This document shows, piece after piece, positions 63,350 to 64,000 of a DNA stretch of 64,000 nt (positions are counted from its first letter, which is position 1; each line of letters begins with the position of its first letter). The translations under genes and the position numbers were made by a program. Below the pieces are notes generated by a model. That model was not told the DNA's origin. It searched no databases and was given only the letters and a program-made list of their open reading frames with translations. This stretch comes from Leptolyngbya sp. O-77 (lineage in GTDB: Bacteria > Cyanobacteriota > Cyanobacteriia > Elainellales > Elainellaceae), in the NCBI RefSeq assembly GCF_001548395.1, contig NZ_AP017367.1, positions 3,695,001 to 3,759,000 of the forward strand, in the 5' to 3' direction.

Positions 63350-64000
63350 ATGAACTTTTGCAGCGATAACGTGACCGGAGCGTCGCCCGAAATTCTGTCT
63401 GCGCTGATTGCTGCCAATGGCGGGGCCGCGATGCCCTACGGTGATGACGAAATCACGCAGCGACTTCAGCAGCGGTTTTGTGACCTGTTTGAAACGAACC
63501 TGTTGATGTTCCCGGTGGCCACGGGGTCTGCGGCAAACGCGCTGGCTCTGTCGGTCGTTGCGCCGCCCTACGGCGCGATCTACTGCCACGCCGAAGCCCA
63601 CATCAACGTAGACGAGTGCGGCGCACCGGAACTGTTTACTGGCGGCGCAAAGCTGGTGACGCTCCCAGGGGAAAACGGCAAAATCACGGCAGAGGCACTG
63701 GCAAACGCGCTGGCAACAGCCGGAATCGGGTTTGTGCATCATGTCCAGCCGGCTGCCGTCAGCATTACCCAGGCAACCGAAGCGGGCACAGTGTATACGC
63801 TGGAAGAAATTCGGGCGATCGCCCAGGTGGCCCATCAATACCATCTGCCGCTGCACATGGACGGAGCGCGGTTTGCCAATGCTCTAGTCAGCCTGGGCTG
63901 CACGCCCGCAGAGATGACCTGGAAAGCAGGCGTAGACATGCTCTCCTTCGGGGCAACCAAGAATGGGGCGATCGCCGCCGAGGCCGTGGTTTTCTTTAAT
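63350..64000 (+). CDS. Low-specificity L-threonine aldolase, truncated by window end
   Basis: PLP-dependent fold-type I aldolase cleaving threonine or allo-threonine to glycine and acetaldehyde. ATG 63350 starts MNFCSDNVTGASPEILSALI. The first 217 codons are present and run off the window. Key residues are H84 (EAHINVDECG, ring stacking), D171 (HMDGARFANAL) and the Schiff-base lysine K204 in SFGATKNG. The closest alternative is another beta-eliminating lyase, but the DGARF and FGATKNG pair favours threonine aldolase. The 3' part is outside the window. Confidence 0.92.
   Translation, partial: MNFCSDNVTGASPEILSALIAANGGAAMPYGDDEITQRLQQRFCDLFETNLLMFPVATGSAANALALSVVAPPYGAIYCHAEAHINVDECGAPELFTGGAKLVTLPGENGKITAEALANALATAGIGFVHHVQPAAVSITQATEAGTVYTLEEIRAIAQVAHQYHLPLHMDGARFANALVSLGCTPAEMTWKAGVDMLSFGATKNGAIAAEAVVFFN

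Overview
The window is cyanobacterial chromosome. It is moderately GC-rich and carries many copies of the HIP1 octamer (GCGATCGC). It also encodes petG, a cytochrome cM-like protein, a carboxysomal-type beta carbonic anhydrase with a C-terminal tail, cyanobacterial-type TrpC, short-form HisG and glycolate dehydrogenase GlcD. I cannot name the species; the gene content fits a Leptolyngbya-like cyanobacterium, but that is inference.

Layout. 0-6.6 kb: petG, cytM, an OmpR-type response regulator, a coiled-coil membrane protein, an inositol-monophosphatase-family phosphatase, murA and a tRNA-Leu(CAG). 6.9-11.6 kb: a SpoU rRNA methyltransferase, lpdA and trpC. 12-18.4 kb: a coiled-coil protein, a small EamA/SMR-like membrane protein, a GT4 glycosyltransferase, hisG and long intergenic spacers full of short tandem duplications. 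19-24 kb: clpB and a Ser/Thr kinase with WG repeats, both carrying many single-base indels. 24-27.4 kb: a Rieske protein, a GNAT-like protein, a lipoprotein and a VOC protein. 27.4-32.2 kb: a HIP1-free stretch with an ISL3 element and a sensor kinase split by an IS4 element. 32.3-45 kb: ccaA, an SbmA/YddA-like ABC protein, folC, a PBP-DUF4912 fusion, a peptidoglycan-binding protein, an RTX-like protein and a zinc-ribbon Ser/Thr kinase. 45.3-51.2 kb: a GT2 glycosyltransferase and an alpha-toroid-like protein, separated by an AT-rich, HIP1-free island. 51-64 kb: paralogous lipoproteins, SH3 and membrane proteins, glcD, a homocysteine-biosynthesis-family protein, a TPR protein and the start of a threonine aldolase.

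The most interesting locus is the island at 46.3-49.4 kb. It has a small ORF, an AAA_21-type ATPase and a TOPRIM-like gene, joined by ATGA start/stop overlaps. This looks like a two-gene OLD/PARIS-like anti-phage module. Its TOPRIM gene is broken by an ISKra4-family insertion with a 9-bp target duplication.

Three transposons can be defined to the base from inverted repeats and target duplications (ISL3 8 bp, IS4 9 bp, ISKra4 9 bp). A ~95-bp MITE-like repeat with TA-bounded inverted ends occurs three times. Many conserved genes (trmH, lpdA, clpB, two kinases, one lipoprotein) carry single-base indels, mostly +1 in homopolymers and often in compensating groups. Correcting them restores full-length proteins with exact reading-frame arithmetic. 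I read this mainly as consensus error, densest at 19.9-23.3 kb, so these genes are probably intact in the organism.
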